From: Luteimicrobium sp049844995
GTDB taxonomy: Bacteria > Actinomycetota > Actinomycetes > Actinomycetales > Cellulomonadaceae
Length of the DNA: 64,000 nucleotides
NCBI RefSeq assembly: GCF_049844995.1
Contig: NZ_JBNCMC010000006.1
Location: 1-64,000 of the forward strand
Direction: 5' to 3'
The translations under genes were made by a program, and so were the position numbers. Below are positions 33,731-42,449 of this stretch, piece by piece. Every line of letters begins with the position of its first letter. Within the stretch, counting starts at the first letter, position 1. The notes under the pieces are model-generated. The model was not told the DNA's origin. It saw nothing but the letters and a program-made list of their open reading frames with translations, and did no database searches.

Positions 33731-36048
33731 AGCACGAGCTCGGGCTCGAGCTGGAGCGCCCGCCACACGCGCTGGCGCCGCGCGGCCCACGTCGTGAGCC
33801 CGACGGCGACGACGAGGAACCCGGCGATCACCGCGACGTCCCGCCACACCGTGCCCATGTTGCCGCCGAACAGCAGCTGCCTCAGGCCCTCGACCGAGTA
33901 GCTCATCGGCAGGAACCGGTGGAACGTACGGAGCGGCTCGGGGATCGTCTGCCACGGGAACGTGCCGCCCGCGGTGACGAGCTGCGTCAGCATCAGCACG
34001 AGCCCCAGGAACTGGCCGGCGGCGCCGAGGTAGACGTTGAGGGTCTGCAGGATCGCGGCGAACGTGATCGCGACGAGCGCGAGGAACAGCCCGGTGAGCA
34101 GCACGTGCTCGACGTGCACGCCGACCGCGAGCGCCGTCACCGACAGCATCACCACGACCTGCACGATCGCGAGGAGCGCCGGGGTGAAGAGGCCGCCGAG
34201 CGTCGTCCGCAGCGCGCTCCGCCCGACGGCGAGCGCCCGCTTCGACAGCGGCTTGACGATGAGGAACGTGACGTACGCGCCGATCCACGCGGCGAGCGAG
34301 AGGAAGAACGGCGCGAGGCCCGCGCCGTAGCTGCCCGCCTTGGACAGCTGCTGCGACACGACCTGGACCGGGTTCGCGATCGTCGAGGCGGTGGCCTCGC
34401 GCTGGTCGTCGTCGAGGTTCGGCACCTGGCCGAGGCCCTGGCGCAGCCCGTCGGCGAGCTCCTGGCTGCCGCTGACCAGCGAGCCCGCCCCCGTGTGCAG
34501 GGTGTGCGCGCCGTCGGCGAGGTCGCCGGCACCGTCGGCGACCTGCTGGGTGCCCGTCGCGAGGGACTTCGCCCCGTCGGCGAGCGTCCCGGTGCCGGCG
34601 GCGAGGGTCGCGGCGCCGGTGTCCAGCTCCTGGGCGCCGTCCGCGAGGCGGCTCGCCCCGTCCGACGCCTGCTGGGCGCCCGTCGCGAGCTTTGAAGCGC
34701 CCGTGTGGAGCGTCGTCGCGCCGACCGCGAGGTCGTCCGCGCCCGACGCCGCCGTCGCGATGCCCCGCGTGAGCGCCGGCGTGCTCGTCGCGAGCGTCGA
34801 GGCGCCGTCCGCGACCCGCTGCGCGCCCGCCGCCAGGGTGTCCACCTTGCCGACCTGCGTGCCGAGGTCCCCGACGCCGTCGCGGACCGCCTGGCCCGCG
34901 TCGTCGAGGCGCGCGAGCGCGGCGTCCGCCTGGGCGCGCGTGAGGACGCCCTGGTCGACGAGGTCGTCGAGCTGGTCCGAGACCGTGGCGCGGGCGTCGT
35001 CGAGACCGTCGACCGCCGCGTCGGCTGCGTCCTTGACCTGGTCGGCCGCGTCGGCGAGCTGGGCGTTGCCGTCCGCGACCTGCTGCGCGCCGTCGGCGAG
35101 CTCGGAGGTCTGCGTGGGGAGGTCCGCGGTCTTGGAGCGCAGCGTGTCGAGGCCGCCCGCCAGCGTCCCCGCGCCGTCCGCGAGGTCGGACGCCCCCGAC
35201 GCGACCTGCTTCGCCCCGGACGCGAGGGCCGGCGCCCGCGACGCGAGCTGCGACGCGCCGCCCGACAGGGTGGACGCCCCCGACGCCAGCTGCGTCGCGC
35301 CCGCGTGCGCCGAGGCCGCACCGTCGGACACCTGCCGCGCGCCGTCCGCCGCGTCGTCCGCGCCGGTCGCGAGCGTCGCGGCGCCCGAGTCGAGCGATGC
35401 CGCCCCCGTGTTGAGCTTCTTCGCGCCGTCCGTCAGCTTGTCCGCTCCGGTGACCGCGTCCGCGAGGTTCGTGTGGATCGACGCGAAGCCCCGCAGGAAC
35501 GTGTCGGCCGCCTGGGTCCCGACCTTCTGCGCGAGCGTGTCGCGGACCTCGCCGACGATCGTGTCCGCGATGGTCCGCGCGAGGTAGTTGTTCGCGTCGT
35601 TCGTGACGAGCACGAGGCTGGCCTGACGTGGGTCCGACGACGCCGGCGACGCCAGGTCCGCCGAGAACGTCGGACCGAGGACGAGCGCCGCGTCGAACCG
35701 GCCCGACCGGACGCCGCGCTCGGCGTCGTCCTGCGTGGTGCGGACCCAGTCGAAGCCGCCGCTCTTCGTGAGCTCGTCCGCGACCTCCTCGCCGTAGTTG
35801 TGGTGCTCGGTCTTCTGGTCGGTACTCGTGTCGGTGCCGGCCCCGCTCACCTCGACGTCGGTCCCCTCGTCCTGCACGACGATCGCCGCGGGCACCTTGT
35901 CCAGGTGGCCGTACGGGTCGAAGTTGGCGAACAGGTAGAGCCCCGCGTACAGCGACGGGATGACCGCGAGCGCCAGCATCGCGAGGCGCGGCAGCGTGCC
36001 GGACAGGTTCCGGCGGACCTCGGACCAGCCGAGTCGGAACACGGTCAT
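33727..36048 (-). CDS. YhgE/Pip-domain ABC-2-type membrane protein
   Basis: 773 residues. One N-terminal helix (LAMLALAVIPSLYAGLYLFA) precedes a large extracellular region. That region contains ~25 degenerate heptad-like repeats of the form GAxxLxxGAxxLAxGA (residues ~205-520), likely a long coiled coil, and five or six C-terminal helices (APFFLSLAAWIGAYVTFLIV onward) follow. This is the YhgE/Pip layout, shared with phage-infection protein and with proteins of type VII secretion loci. It overlaps a degenerate ABC ATPase gene by four bases, so the two form one operon. It may move lipids or act in envelope export; unproven. Confidence 0.88.
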   Translation of the reverse strand: MTVFRLGWSEVRRNLSGTLPRLAMLALAVIPSLYAGLYLFANFDPYGHLDKVPAAIVVQDEGTDVEVSGAGTDTSTDQKTEHHNYGEEVADELTKSGGFDWVRTTQDDAERGVRSGRFDAALVLGPTFSADLASPASSDPRQASLVLVTNDANNYLARTIADTIVGEVRDTLAQKVGTQAADTFLRGFASIHTNLADAVTGADKLTDGAKKLNTGAASLDSGAATLATGADDAADGARQVSDGAASAHAGATQLASGASTLSGGASQLASRAPALASGAKQVASGASDLADGAGTLAGGLDTLRSKTADLPTQTSELADGAQQVADGNAQLADAADQVKDAADAAVDGLDDARATVSDQLDDLVDQGVLTRAQADAALARLDDAGQAVRDGVGDLGTQVGKVDTLAAGAQRVADGASTLATSTPALTRGIATAASGADDLAVGATTLHTGASKLATGAQQASDGASRLADGAQELDTGAATLAAGTGTLADGAKSLATGTQQVADGAGDLADGAHTLHTGAGSLVSGSQELADGLRQGLGQVPNLDDDQREATASTIANPVQVVSQQLSKAGSYGAGLAPFFLSLAAWIGAYVTFLIVKPLSKRALAVGRSALRTTLGGLFTPALLAIVQVVVMLSVTALAVGVHVEHVLLTGLFLALVAITFAAILQTLNVYLGAAGQFLGLVLMLTQLVTAGGTFPWQTIPEPLRTFHRFLPMSYSVEGLRQLLFGGNMGTVWRDVAVIAGFLVVAVGLTTWAARRQRVWRALQLEPELVL

Positions 36049-37007
36049 CGGTCGGCTCCTTCGTCGGGGACGGCGGTCGGGGTTTCGGGCTCGGCTTCCG
36101 CGTCCGACGGCGCGGCGTCCGCCTCGCCCTCCGACGGCGCAGCAGGCGCGGGCGCGGCCTGGCCGTCCGACGACGCGGCGTGCGCGGGAGCGGAGGCCGG
36201 GCGCGGCAGCACCTCGGTGTCGGCGTCGGGGCGGGCGCCCGGGGTGTCAGCGTCGGGCCTGGGCTCGGCGACCGGCTCAGGCTCCTGGGCCGGCTCGGGC
36301 TCAGGCTCGGGCTCAGGGACCGGCTCGGGCTCCGCGGCTGCGAAGACCCGCCGCAGTGCGACGAGCGGCGGCTCCCGCCGCGGGTCGACCGTGACGTCCG
36401 GCGGGATCTCCGCACCGAGCAGCCGCGCGGACGCGCGCGAGCACTGGACGATCACCCCGTAGCCGGCGGCCGCGGCGTCGCACGCGACGCCCCACCAGCC
36501 GGTGGGCGCTCCGCCGTGCCGGTCGGGCAGCGTGAGAACGAGGAAGTGCACGTCCGGCCGCTCGCACGCGAGCGCCACGAGCATCCGGGTCCGAGTCAGC
36601 CCGTCGAGCTGGTCGACGCGGAGGGAGGCGACGTCGTCCAGGCCGTTCGCCGCGGTCCAGGCGGCGACGTCCCGGGGCAGCGTGCGCCGTCGGGCGAGGG
36701 CCAGATCCTCGGCGACGTGGGTGCGGACGGGGATGGACTCGACCGGCTCGGACACGCCCGGCACGTCGACGACGGCGGTGACGTCGGCGAGGGTCAGCGG
36801 CGGGTCCGTCGGCGGGGCGTCCTCGAGCGTGACCGTGCCCGACGACGGCGCGAGCCGCCCGGTCGCGGCGAGGGCCAGCGCGGTGTGGCCGTGACCGGGC
36901 TCGGCGGCGACCAGCACGGCCTCGTACGTGCGCAGCGTGAGGTCGAAGGGCGCGAGCATCGGGTCGCGCCGGCCCTGGACGGCCACGCCGTCGAGAACGA
37001 TCTGCAT
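36045..37007 (-). CDS. Degenerate ABC-type ATPase with Pro/Glu-rich tail, partner of YhgE
   Basis: 320 residues. The first ~215 follow an ABC ATPase fold, but every catalytic motif is altered: Walker A reads AEPGHGHTALALAATG (Lys replaced by His), the signature is LDGLTRTRMLVALAC and Walker B is VHFLVLTLPDRHGG without the catalytic Glu. It probably does not hydrolyse ATP. The C-terminal ~100 residues are a Pro/Glu/Ala-rich, probably disordered tail with a PEPEPEPEP run. It precedes yhgE by ATGA overlap and is divergent from a TetR gene whose twin operators lie upstream. A regulatory or docking role for the YhgE protein is plausible. Confidence 0.7.
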   Translation of the reverse strand: MQIVLDGVAVQGRRDPMLAPFDLTLRTYEAVLVAAEPGHGHTALALAATGRLAPSSGTVTLEDAPPTDPPLTLADVTAVVDVPGVSEPVESIPVRTHVAEDLALARRRTLPRDVAAWTAANGLDDVASLRVDQLDGLTRTRMLVALACERPDVHFLVLTLPDRHGGAPTGWWGVACDAAAAGYGVIVQCSRASARLLGAEIPPDVTVDPRREPPLVALRRVFAAAEPEPVPEPEPEPEPAQEPEPVAEPRPDADTPGARPDADTEVLPRPASAPAHAASSDGQAAPAPAAPSEGEADAAPSDAEAEPETPTAVPDEGADR

Positions 37008-37078
37008 GCGTCCACCTCTGAGCGGGAACTGGGTGCCACTTCACCAGCGGTGCGCTGGGCGGGCCACCCGAGCGAATG

Positions 37079-37128
37079 TTGACCAGCGGTCAACAACAAC
37101 GGTACTACTGTTGTTGACCAGAGGTCAA
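37079..37128. promoter_or_regulatory. Twin TetR operators between the YhgE operon and its TetR gene
   Basis: TTGACCAGCGGTCAA at 37079-37093 and TTGACCAGAGGTCAA at 37114-37128, identical but for the centre base and 35 bp apart. They are flanked by further pairing GTTG/CAAC. They lie in the divergent gap between the TetR and degenerate-ATPase genes. Confidence 0.82.
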
Positions 37129-37147
37129 CGACGAGGAGGCCACCCGG

Positions 37148-37771
37148 ATGCCCGACCAGCGAGAAGCGCCCCGCCGCCGCGCGGCCGACGACCGGCGCGA
37201 CGAGCTCCTGCAGGCGGCCCACGCCCTCGCCCGCACGGCCGGCCTCGACGCCGTCACGCCCGCCGACGTCGGCGCGGCCGCGGGCGCGTCGAAGGCGCTG
37301 GTCTTCCACTACTTCGGCTCGACCGTGGAGCTGCGTCGCGCGGTCGCCGCGATCGCCGTCGACGCGCTCGACGACGCGCTCACCGTCCCGGATGACACGT
37401 CGGGCGGCGGCGACCGCGCGCGCCGCGCCGCCGTCGTCCACACGCTGCTCGACGCCGTGCTCGCCGAGCGCCAGGTCTGGACCGACATCTGGTCGGGGGC
37501 GCTGCGCGACGACGACGGCACGGCGGCACGGCTCGACGAGGTCCGCGCCCGTCTGTTCGCACGGTTCACCCGCACCGCGACGAGCGCGAGCGCCTCCCCC
37601 GACGACGACACCGCGCAGAGCCGGCTCGACCTCCTCGCCGCCGGCTGGGTCGGTTTCGTCGAGGCCGTGATCGCACGCTGGCTCGCGACCGGTCGGCGCG
37701 ACCGCGAGACGGTCGAGGCCGTGATCGTCGACTCCCTGGACGGTCTTCTCCCACCGGACCGCCGACGCTGA
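37148..37771 (+). CDS. TetR/AcrR-family regulator of the YhgE operon
   Basis: 207 residues. HTH in residues ~18-60: RDELLQAAHALARTAGLDAV, then TPADVGAAAGASKALVFHYF. The remainder is a helical ligand-binding domain. ATG 37148 has GAGGAGG upstream. It is divergent from the degenerate-ATPase/YhgE operon, and both genes have a TTGACC-N3-GGTCAA palindrome upstream, so it should repress both. The ligand is unknown; pairing of TetR with YhgE suggests an envelope-active compound or lipid. Confidence 0.87.
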   Translation: MPDQREAPRRRAADDRRDELLQAAHALARTAGLDAVTPADVGAAAGASKALVFHYFGSTVELRRAVAAIAVDALDDALTVPDDTSGGGDRARRAAVVHTLLDAVLAERQVWTDIWSGALRDDDGTAARLDEVRARLFARFTRTATSASASPDDDTAQSRLDLLAAGWVGFVEAVIARWLATGRRDRETVEAVIVDSLDGLLPPDRRR

Positions 37772-37915
37772 ACGGAACTCGCCGCGAGGCGTCCGGCTGA
37801 GTCGGCAGGACGCGGGGGGGCGAGGCTGACGGCGAAGGGCGGGGCGGGAGGGGTGCGGCTCATCCGAGCCAGACGCCGAGTCGACACCCCGCGCGCGACG
37901 GGGTACCACTGAGGG

Positions 37916-38962
37916 GTGCGCATCGCCATCACCGGGGCCAGCGGGAACGTCGGGACCGCGGTGCTCCGCGCCCTCGTCGAGGAGCCCGTCGTCACGTCGA
38001 TCGTCGGCATCGCGAGCCGCGTGCCCCGGGCGGACGGGTCGAGCACGGTGGCGTTCCCGCACGACCACGCCGACTGGGTCCGCGTCGACCTCGGTGACGA
38101 CTCCGACGCGAGCCGCGACCGGCTGCGCTCCGCGCTGAACGGGGCGGACGTCGTCGTGCACCTCGCGTGGGCCACCGCGCCCAGCCACGACGCCGACCGC
38201 CTCGACGCGGTCAACGTCGACGGCACGAGGCGGGTCCTCGACGCGGCCGCCGCGGGGGGCGCCCAGCACGTCGTCGTCGCGTCGTCGGCGGGCGTGTACG
38301 CGCCCGCGCCCGACCCGCTCCCCCGCGACGAGGAGTGGGCGCGGACCGGCATCCGCGGGTCGTTGCACAGCATCCAGAAGCTCGCGGTCGAGCGCGAGCT
38401 CGACCGGTTCGAGCGCGCGCACCCCGCGGTCACAGTCACGCGCGTCCGGACCCCGCTCGTGCTCCATCCCGACGCGGCCACCGAGCTCGGCCACCTCTAC
38501 CTCGGCCGCCTGGTGCCCCCGCGCCTGCTACGGCGCGACCACCCGCCGGTGCTGCCCTGGGTCCAGGGGATGCGGCTCCAGGCCGTGCACGCGGACGACG
38601 TCGCCGCCGGCTACCGCACGATCATCGCCGGCCGCCACCCGGGTGCGTTCAACCTCGCCGCGCCGCAGGTGCTCGACGGGAGGGCCGTCGCGGAGGCGAC
38701 GGGCACACCGTCCGTCCGCGAGGTGTCGCCTCGGGCCGCGCGCGCCGCGCTGGCCCTGGCGTGGCGTGCGCACGCGACGCCGCTCTCGCCCGACTGGCTC
38801 GACCTCGCGCTCGGCATCCCCGTGCTCGACGCCGGTCGGGCCGCGTCCGCCCTGCGATGGACGCCGCGCTACGGGACCGCGGAGACGCTCCGCGAGGTGA
38901 GCACCGCCGTCGGACGGGGGCGAGGATTCCCCAGCCCGCCGCTCGTCGGCCGCAAGGTCTGA
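37916..38962 (+). CDS. NAD-dependent epimerase/dehydratase-type extended SDR
   Basis: 348 residues. The Rossmann start MRIAITGASGNVGTAVLRAL carries the extended-SDR GxxGxxG motif; VVVHLAWATAPS and VVVASSAGVYAPAP follow as expected. The catalytic YxxxK position reads HSIQK (LHSIQKLAVE), so Tyr is replaced by His while Lys is kept; this weakens a simple dehydrogenase call. The C-terminal half (QAVHADDVAAGYRTII, FNLAAPQVL) is typical of NAD(P)H-binding epimerases. GTG 37916 is the start. Monocistronic with a bidirectional terminator after it. Substrate unknown. Confidence 0.8.
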   Translation: MRIAITGASGNVGTAVLRALVEEPVVTSIVGIASRVPRADGSSTVAFPHDHADWVRVDLGDDSDASRDRLRSALNGADVVVHLAWATAPSHDADRLDAVNVDGTRRVLDAAAAGGAQHVVVASSAGVYAPAPDPLPRDEEWARTGIRGSLHSIQKLAVERELDRFERAHPAVTVTRVRTPLVLHPDAATELGHLYLGRLVPPRLLRRDHPPVLPWVQGMRLQAVHADDVAAGYRTIIAGRHPGAFNLAAPQVLDGRAVAEATGTPSVREVSPRAARAALALAWRAHATPLSPDWLDLALGIPVLDAGRAASALRWTPRYGTAETLREVSTAVGRGRGFPSPPLVGRKV

Positions 38963-38973
38963 CGAACGGACCA

Positions 38974-39004
38974 CCGCCCGGGCCCGACGAACAGACCCGG
39001 GCGG
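38974..39004. terminator. Bidirectional terminator between SDR and OsmC genes
   Basis: CCGCCCGGG / CCCGGGCGG, nine base pairs with a 13-base loop, centred between the two convergent stop codons. Confidence 0.75.
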
Positions 39005-39014
39005 CCGCCGTCCC

Positions 39015-39455
39015 TCAGCTCTCGAGGCGTGCGTCCAGCGTGATCTCCGTGCCGGTGAGAGCCTTCGACACCGGGCAGGTGGCCTTCGCCGCCTTCGCCG
39101 CCTCCAGGAAGCCGGCCTCGTCCAGACCGGCGACCTCGCCGACGACGTGCAGGGTGATCCCGGGGATCCGGAACCCGCCCGCGGGGTCGGGCCCCAGCGA
39201 CACCTCGGCCGTGACCTCGAGCGACTGCGGCGTTCCGCCCGCCTCGGCGAGGAGCGCGGACAGCTGCATCGCGTAGCAGGCCGAGTGCGCTGCCGCGATC
39301 AGCTCCTCCGGGCTCGTGACGCCGCCGGCGTCGTCGGCGGAGCGCGCCGGGAACGACACGTCGAACGTGGCCAGGCGCGAGCTGCTGAGCTCGACCTGCC
39401 CGCTGCCGTCCTCCAGTCCGCCGTTCCATGCGGTGCGCGCGGTGCGTGTGGGCAT
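39015..39455 (-). CDS. OsmC-family peroxidase
   Basis: 146 residues, full OsmC length. Thiol-dependent reduction of organic hydroperoxides. The two catalytic cysteines are C60 (AHSACYAMQL) and C127 (ATCPVSKAL) in their standard contexts, and SPEELIAAAHSACYAM is the family signature; E51 is also conserved. Start ATG 39455; GAGAGGGAGG lies upstream. No OhrR regulator is adjacent. It is convergent with the SDR gene; the secreted crystallin gene behind it is closed off by its own terminator, so it is probably transcribed alone. Confidence 0.9.
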   Translation of the reverse strand: MPTRTARTAWNGGLEDGSGQVELSSSRLATFDVSFPARSADDAGGVTSPEELIAAAHSACYAMQLSALLAEAGGTPQSLEVTAEVSLGPDPAGGFRIPGITLHVVGEVAGLDEAGFLEAAKAAKATCPVSKALTGTEITLDARLES

Positions 39456-39491
39456 GCTGCCTCCCTCTCACGGGTCGTCGCCGGTACCGCA

Positions 39492-39516
39492 CCCGGGGCC
39501 GCGGCGCGGCCCCGGG
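39492..39516. terminator. Terminator of the crystallin gene
   Basis: CCCGGGGCCGC-GGC-GCGGCCCCGGG, 11 bp with a three-base loop, eight bases downstream of the stop codon at 39525. Confidence 0.75.
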
Positions 39517-39524
39517 CGAGCAGG

Positions 39525-40184
39525 TCAGCTCCGGGGGCGGTACACGATCGACGACGTCTCGTCGTTCATCGTGTCACCGACGTACGCGGTGTCGCCCTGG
39601 TACGTCCGGCTGGTGCCGCCGTAGCTCGAGTCCTTGTAGAGCGTCGTGGCGCAGTTGTTGTAGCTCGTGATCGAGCTGATGTTGTCGTTGTAGCCGTAGT
39701 CGCGCGTGTGCGGGAACCCGTACGTGGTCGCGTAGCAGCCCGAGCCGGTGACCCCGTAGAACACCTTCCCGTAACCCTTCCAGTCGCGGTCCTTCCACAC
39801 GGCGCCCAGCGTCACGTCGGACGAGGCCGCCGCCACCGCGGACCGCGTAGCGGTCAGCGAGGTGTCGCTGTCGAGGCTCGGCCCGGCGAGGGCCGCCTTG
39901 CGGTTGGCGAGCACCACGGCGTTCCCGTGCTCCACGGCCCGGTTGAACGCGGCGTGGTCTCCGGCGTCCACGGCCGGGTCCGTGATCGGCACCCCGGTGA
40001 TCGACTCGAGCGCCTCGCTGATCGTGTCGAAGCACCGTTCGGCGCCGGTCTCCGCCGCGACCGTGCACATCTTGCCCGTCTGCGCGGTGGGCGCCGAGCC
40101 GCTCGCCGCGCCCGTCGTCGCGAGCGCGACCGCCGCGAAAGCGATGCCTGCCACCATTGCTCGTACCGTTCGTCGTCCCGCCAT
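39525..40184 (-). CDS. Secreted beta/gamma-crystallin-like (peptidase-inhibitor I36-type) protein
   Basis: 219 residues. Signal peptide to about residue 28 (MVAGIAFAAVALATTGAASG). An ~90-residue segment of unknown fold holds two Cys (KMCTVAAETGAERCFD). The C-terminal ~90 residues carry crystallin Greek-key motifs. Two Ca-binding signatures of the (N/D)(N/D)xx(S/T)S type are visible: NDNISS and NDETSS; the segments YNDNISSITSYNNCATTLYK and SSYGGTSRTYQGDT are close to secreted actinomycete crystallin/I36 inhibitors. A calcium-stabilised secreted protein or protease inhibitor is likely. ATG 40184 has GGGAGG six bases upstream. Confidence 0.78.
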   Translation of the reverse strand: MAGRRTVRAMVAGIAFAAVALATTGAASGSAPTAQTGKMCTVAAETGAERCFDTISEALESITGVPITDPAVDAGDHAAFNRAVEHGNAVVLANRKAALAGPSLDSDTSLTATRSAVAAASSDVTLGAVWKDRDWKGYGKVFYGVTGSGCYATTYGFPHTRDYGYNDNISSITSYNNCATTLYKDSSYGGTSRTYQGDTAYVGDTMNDETSSIVYRPRS

Positions 40185-40320
40185 CGGGCGCCTCCCTGCG
40201 TTGTCGTCGGACCATTCCGCGTCGCTGCTGTATCGATCGGTGGTGCGCGATCACCATAGCGGCCCAGCAGAACGCGCCCGCAAGTCGACCCTCAGCCTGT
40301 GGACGAACGTCGTCTGCCCG

Positions 40321-40848
40321 TCACTCCGCGTCCACCCAGACCGGCCCGGGGTCGTCCGCCGCTGCGGGGAGCGTCACCGGACCGCGCCCGTCGACGAGGA
40401 CCGGCACCGCGGCGCCCGGTCGCGACCCGTCCGGCAGCGCCACGACGGTCGTCGACGGCACCATGTCCGCGGTGCAGATCTTGCCCGCGTAGCGGCGCTC
40501 GTCGGTCACGACGGCGACCGCCCCGTCGGCCGTCCGCGTCGTCGGCGACATCGCCACGGGCGGGCACGAGCTCGAGCCCCAGAGGACGACGTACAGCAGG
40601 CCGTCGTCCGGCGTCCAGCCGACCCCCGCGGAACCGACGACGTCGGGCTCACCGAAGGAGGCGGGCACGCCGCGCCAGTGCGCGCCGGCGGCGAGGCTGT
40701 GCGTCGGGGTGGGGACCTCCAGCGACGCGGACGGCACGGGCGCGCTCGGCGGCGCCGACGGCGTCGGGGACGACGAGCACGCCGCCAGAGCGCCGAGGAC
40801 TGCCACGCCGAGCGAGCCGACGAGCACACCCGACCGACGTGACCGCAT
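40321..40848 (-). CDS. Lipoprotein of unknown function
   Basis: 175 residues from ATG 40848 (the upstream open frame encodes only basic residues). Signal peptide of the lipoprotein type with lipobox LAAC, then a Ser/Pro-rich tether. The mature part (VGWTPDDGLLYVVLWGSSSC, DERRYAGKICTADMVPS) has two Cys and looks like a small beta-rich folded domain. I recognise no family. It is divergent from the cytochrome bd genes, but nothing links it to them. Membrane-anchored, facing outside. Confidence 0.65.
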   Translation of the reverse strand: MRSRRSGVLVGSLGVAVLGALAACSSSPTPSAPPSAPVPSASLEVPTPTHSLAAGAHWRGVPASFGEPDVVGSAGVGWTPDDGLLYVVLWGSSSCPPVAMSPTTRTADGAVAVVTDERRYAGKICTADMVPSTTVVALPDGSRPGAAVPVLVDGRGPVTLPAAADDPGPVWVDAE

Positions 40849-41015
40849 GCCCTCACCGTAGGCGGCGGCACGGCGGCGCGCCCGTCTCGCGACCCGCGAC
40901 ACCTCACGGCGCGGACGTCATCCACACGGGGTGATGCCCGGCGTCGTGCCGACCGTCACGCTCGTACTGTCGGCCGCCGCGCACCGGCGACCGCCGAGGA
41001 CTCCGAGGAGGCCAC

Positions 41016-42449
41016 GTGGTCGGGAGCACCGCACAGCTCGTGGCCGTCCTGGCCACGGTGAATCCCGTGCCGTGGGCACGCTCGCAGATGGCGTTCACGC
41101 TCGCCTTCCACATCATCCTCGTGCCCCTCGGCGTCTCCTGGGCCTTCATGACGCTGATCGCCAACTACCGAGCCATCAAGCACGGGGACGCCGACGCCCT
41201 GCTGCTCGCCCATCGCTGGTCGAGGTACATGGCCGTGACGTTCGCCGTCGGCGCCGTGACGGGGACGGTGCTGAGCTTCGAGTTCGGGCTGCTCTGGCCG
41301 AAGTTCATGGGTCGGTGGGGCGAGGCGTTCGGGGTGCCGTTCGGGTTCGAGGGGCTGTTCTTCTTCCTCGAGGCGATCTTCGTCGCCGTCTACATCTTCG
41401 GGTGGCGCCGGATGTCGCCGTGGGCGCACTTCTGGACGGGCGTGCCGATCGTGCTGGCCGGCATCCTCGGCGCGGTGTCCGTCGTCGCCGCGAACTCCTG
41501 GATGAACGCCCCGTCCGGCTTCACGCTCGACTCGTCGGGGAAGGTCGTCGCCGTGGACCCCGTCGAGGTGATCTTCAACAAGGCGATGCCGCTTGAGGCG
41601 GCCCACATGCTGGTCGCGGCGTACCTCGTCGGCGGCTTTCTCGTGGCCTCCGTCTACGCCGCGGCGATGCTGCGAGGCCGGCGTGATCGGTACCACCGGC
41701 TCGGGTTCGTCATCGCCTTCACGGTCGCGGCCGTCGCGACACCGGTCCAGATGGGAGTCGGCGACACGCTCGCGCGGTGGGTCTACAGCGAGCAGCCCGT
41801 GAAGTTCGCGGCCATCGAGCTCGTTCCCGAGACCGCGAGCGACGTCCCGGAGACCCTCCTCGGACATCTGGACGCCGACGGGTCCGTCACCGGCGGCATA
41901 CCCGTGCCGGGCCTGGCCTCCTGGCTGTCGGACCCCGGCACCGGCCGGTCGACCGTGATCCAGGGTCTCGACACGGTCCAGGCCGCGGACCGACCGACGG
42001 TGTCCGAGGTCAACATCGTCCACCTGGGCTGGGACGTCATGGTCGGGCTGGGCACCCTGCTGTTCCTGCTGTCCCTCTGGTACGCGGCAAGCTGGCTGTT
42101 CCGACGGCGGATGCCGACCAACCGGGTCTTCCTGACGCTCGCCGCCGCCTCCGGGGTTCTCTCCGTCGTCACGATGGAGGCCGGCTGGGTGGTGACGGAG
42201 GTCGGCCGCCAGCCGTGGATCGTCTACGGCCAGATGAAGGTCGTCGACGCCGCGACCGCGAACACCGGGGTCTGGATCACGTTCGTCGCCGTGACGGTCG
42301 TGTACCTGGCCCTCGGCGTGACCGCGATCATGGTGCTGCGCGGCATGAGTCGGCGGTTCCGCAGGACGGGCACGATCCACGGGACGGACGGCCCCTACGC
42401 ACCGGCTCCCGAGGTCCGGCGCCTCGAGGACGACGAGGCCGTCCGATGA
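41016..42449 (+). CDS. cydA: Cytochrome bd-type ubiquinol/menaquinol oxidase subunit I
   Basis: 477 residues, about nine membrane helices. Reduces O2 with quinol electrons. Heme-ligand contexts visible: the N-terminal AFTLAFHIILVPLG histidine (b595), the PLEAAHMLVAAYLV histidine and the methionine in GQMKVVDAATAN (b558), with the conserved GWVVTEVGRQPW block. The Q-loop between helices 6 and 7 is of the short type. GTG 41016 follows GAGGAGG; helix 1 requires this start. It overlaps cydB by four bases. The assembly transporter cydCD is not in the window and must be elsewhere or dispensable. Confidence 0.92.
   Translation: MVGSTAQLVAVLATVNPVPWARSQMAFTLAFHIILVPLGVSWAFMTLIANYRAIKHGDADALLLAHRWSRYMAVTFAVGAVTGTVLSFEFGLLWPKFMGRWGEAFGVPFGFEGLFFFLEAIFVAVYIFGWRRMSPWAHFWTGVPIVLAGILGAVSVVAANSWMNAPSGFTLDSSGKVVAVDPVEVIFNKAMPLEAAHMLVAAYLVGGFLVASVYAAAMLRGRRDRYHRLGFVIAFTVAAVATPVQMGVGDTLARWVYSEQPVKFAAIELVPETASDVPETLLGHLDADGSVTGGIPVPGLASWLSDPGTGRSTVIQGLDTVQAADRPTVSEVNIVHLGWDVMVGLGTLLFLLSLWYAASWLFRRRMPTNRVFLTLAAASGVLSVVTMEAGWVVTEVGRQPWIVYGQMKVVDAATANTGVWITFVAVTVVYLALGVTAIMVLRGMSRRFRRTGTIHGTDGPYAPAPEVRRLEDDEAVR

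Noticed and set aside
34149..35321. Arg/Ala/Ser-rich open frame opposite the YhgE repeats
   Set aside because: Same-strand alternate frame of the repeat-rich YhgE gene; product is repetitive and has no independent start signal.
36045..36360. Periodic GGCTC/CGGGCTCAGG repeats that at first look like a tandem repeat or CRISPR-like array
   Set aside because: They encode the PEPEPEP tail of the ATPase-like gene; there are no constant repeats with unique spacers. No CRISPR array found anywhere.
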